Assembly (NCBI GenBank): GCA_914767715.1
Contig: OU612068.1
Coordinates: 1,240,001-1,304,000 of the forward strand
Source of the DNA: Membranipora membranacea
Taxonomy: Eukaryota; Bryozoa; Gymnolaemata; Cheilostomatida; Membraniporidae
DNA: 64,000 nucleotides
Direction: 5' to 3'
Below are positions 62,546 to 64,000 of the stretch, piece by piece. Both the position numbers and the translations under genes were made by a program. The notes under the pieces are model-generated. The model was not told the origin of the DNA. It worked only from the letters and a program-made list of their open reading frames with translations, and searched no databases. Each line of letters begins with the position of its first letter. The first letter of the stretch is position 1.

Positions 62546-63559
62546 AGTACCAAGCAAAACTTTTTATCATTGCTCTGGTTTTACTAGATCAGATATCTTT
62601 CTGGTTTATCTTACAGAGCACTGCTGTAGTAAATAACCATACATGTAACAACATACCCAACCTTTTCCTTTGTCAGTCTGTAGTAAATAACTTTACTGTG
62701 ACAACGTAGCCATCCTACTGCCTATGTCCTCCTTACTAACTGTGTGTTCTCTTCATGACTGATTTCTGAATTGCATATTGCTAATTTTATGATTCACTTT
62801 AGTCTGAAACTGACGAATTGTTTGTTTATGGCTAGCGACTTTTATTACTGTTACCATTATTTGTTAATAAATTATAAATATAATAAATTGTTTCTAATGA
62901 GTATATTTTTTATCTATCCAAGACGAGACAGAGAAAACTCTTTGGATGAGCCGCGTACATAGCAGGCACTATTTAGATTTTAATGAGCACTGCGAATTAA
63001 CCATCACCTACAGACCATTCTGCTTTTTATGTCTTGAAACAAACTCAGCACATGTTCCGCAGACACATCAACAGAATTGGACCTTTCATAGCTAGCTACT
63101 CTTGTTTGAAGAAGAGATGCCAGTTCAGGGTCACCATATATCATATCGAAGAGCTCAAAAAGTTATACAACCTCGTAGATTCTCAAAATGCTGACAAATT
63201 CTCTGAAATTTAAAGCATATTTTGAACAACTGATTTTCAATCTTGAAGTTGCTCCTCAATCAAAGACTTTAAGTCTACTGTAGGGGCAGTACGCACAAAA
63301 ATCATATCTGATCTCAAGTGATCTAGTATTATAAGGGATTTTCTATTTTTCTTGCGCATGCCTCATATCTCCTCTGCTCTTCTGCTTCGACATTATGTCA
63401 AGTTCCACCATTCAAGCTATAGCAGGTTTGGTTCACACGAAGTCCCTTCGGTTCCCTTAATTTGATTAAGTGCATTCCAATGATAAAAGAAAATGTATAG
63501 GGGTCATGTCTCCTGCCATTATGAGCTTGGAGCAAGTGCTGAAAACTGTATCGGCTCTG
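62546..63559. other. 3' flank of gene B
   Basis: It matches 36,321-37,374 of copy A, with a deletion of about 60 bases near 63,062. No further gene is seen. Confidence 0.5.
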
Positions 63560-63690
63560 TTTCCTGTCTCAGCTATGTGAATTGTCTCAGACTTTGGGCC
63601 TGTCTCAGTCTATGCGGCTTACCTCAGGCAGTGCAGCCTGTCTCAGGCTATGTGTCTTGCCTAAGACTATGGTTAATGTCTCAGGCTAGA
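63560..63690. repeat. Degenerate short tandem repeat, copy B
   Basis: Counterpart of 37,375-37,525, with CTGTCTCAGGCTATG-type units. Confidence 0.6.
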
Positions 63691-64000
63691 CTTTTGTGGT
63701 GGCATGTATGACCTTGTAAATGAAGGTGAAAACAATGCCATTAGATGCAGCTTTGAAATAGCTCAATTCACTCAAATATCATATCCCTTCACTAGCTAAA
63801 CCAAACTCTAGCTAGTATTTAGTATCGAGTATTTAGTAATGCTATAAAAATCAGACAGCAAAACAAACCAAGATAAAAATGTAGCGAATTTAAGAATTTT
63901 TCTCAACGCTATGACTTTAGTAAACAAATCAAGTGTTGCAAGTTAATGACGCAACAAACAGGTTAACCAGTCAAAAAGTCATAAAAGTCTTATTCTTTTT

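Larger units (their letters stand above)
51974..64000 (+). repeat. Segmental duplication, copy B (continues past the window)
   Basis: Direct repeat of 29,303-37,821 with two extra blocks, 52,640-53,404 and 57,115-60,060. Homology still runs at base 64,000. Corresponding features are: left arm 51,974-52,440, 44-bp repeat 54,525-54,612, TTAA element 54,850-55,541, LINE 55,549-56,562, right arm about 60,110-60,580 and gene B 61,887-62,545. Confidence 0.95.

Overview
The window is nuclear DNA of an invertebrate animal. It is AT-rich, its genes have GT-AG introns of roughly 0.2-1.4 kb, and it holds conserved animal genes (PDP-type mitochondrial phosphatase, TMEM127, SIAH) among dense transposon remains. 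A sponge or another early-branching metazoan fits the compact genes, but no single feature proves the taxon.

Layout. 1-10 kb is the conserved-gene part: the 5' exons of a pyruvate dehydrogenase phosphatase gene (minus, running off the left edge), a LINE relic, a perfect 46-bp-arm hairpin MITE with 8-bp target duplications, TMEM127 (plus) and SIAH (minus). 10-16 kb is mostly non-coding, with a tRNA-derived SINE and a decayed LINE. 19,545-24,722 is an apparently intact PIF/Harbinger transposon: TTA target duplication, matching inverted ends, a 3-exon MADF protein (plus) and a convergent 3-exon DDE transposase (minus). 29.3-37.8 kb and 52.0-64.0 kb are two near-identical direct copies of one segment (A and B), separated by about 14 kb of repeats that include a 4.9-kb foldback-like structure (40.06-45.0 kb).

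The main result is a family of four small secreted cysteine-rich proteins, all on the plus strand, at 16.5 kb (D), 26.1 kb (C), 35.6 kb (A) and 61.9 kb (B). I do not recognise the family. Each has a signal-peptide exon of 24-26 codons, a phase-0 intron, and an exon with the pattern C-C-x12-C-x9/10-C-x7-C-x3-C. Three of the four have a recognisable TATA box and a 5'-UTR exon with a splice donor. The members differ at the C-terminus: C stops just after the last Cys, D ends in HDEL (the ER-retrieval tetrapeptide), B carries a long Q/N/E/S/T heptad tail, and A has the same tail DNA cut off by one stop codon. Gene C's TATA box lies about 60 bp from the Harbinger end.

Most other short open frames are chance frames or parts of transposons. 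Exon boundaries were read by eye from splice signals and frame continuity; no alignment or search was run.
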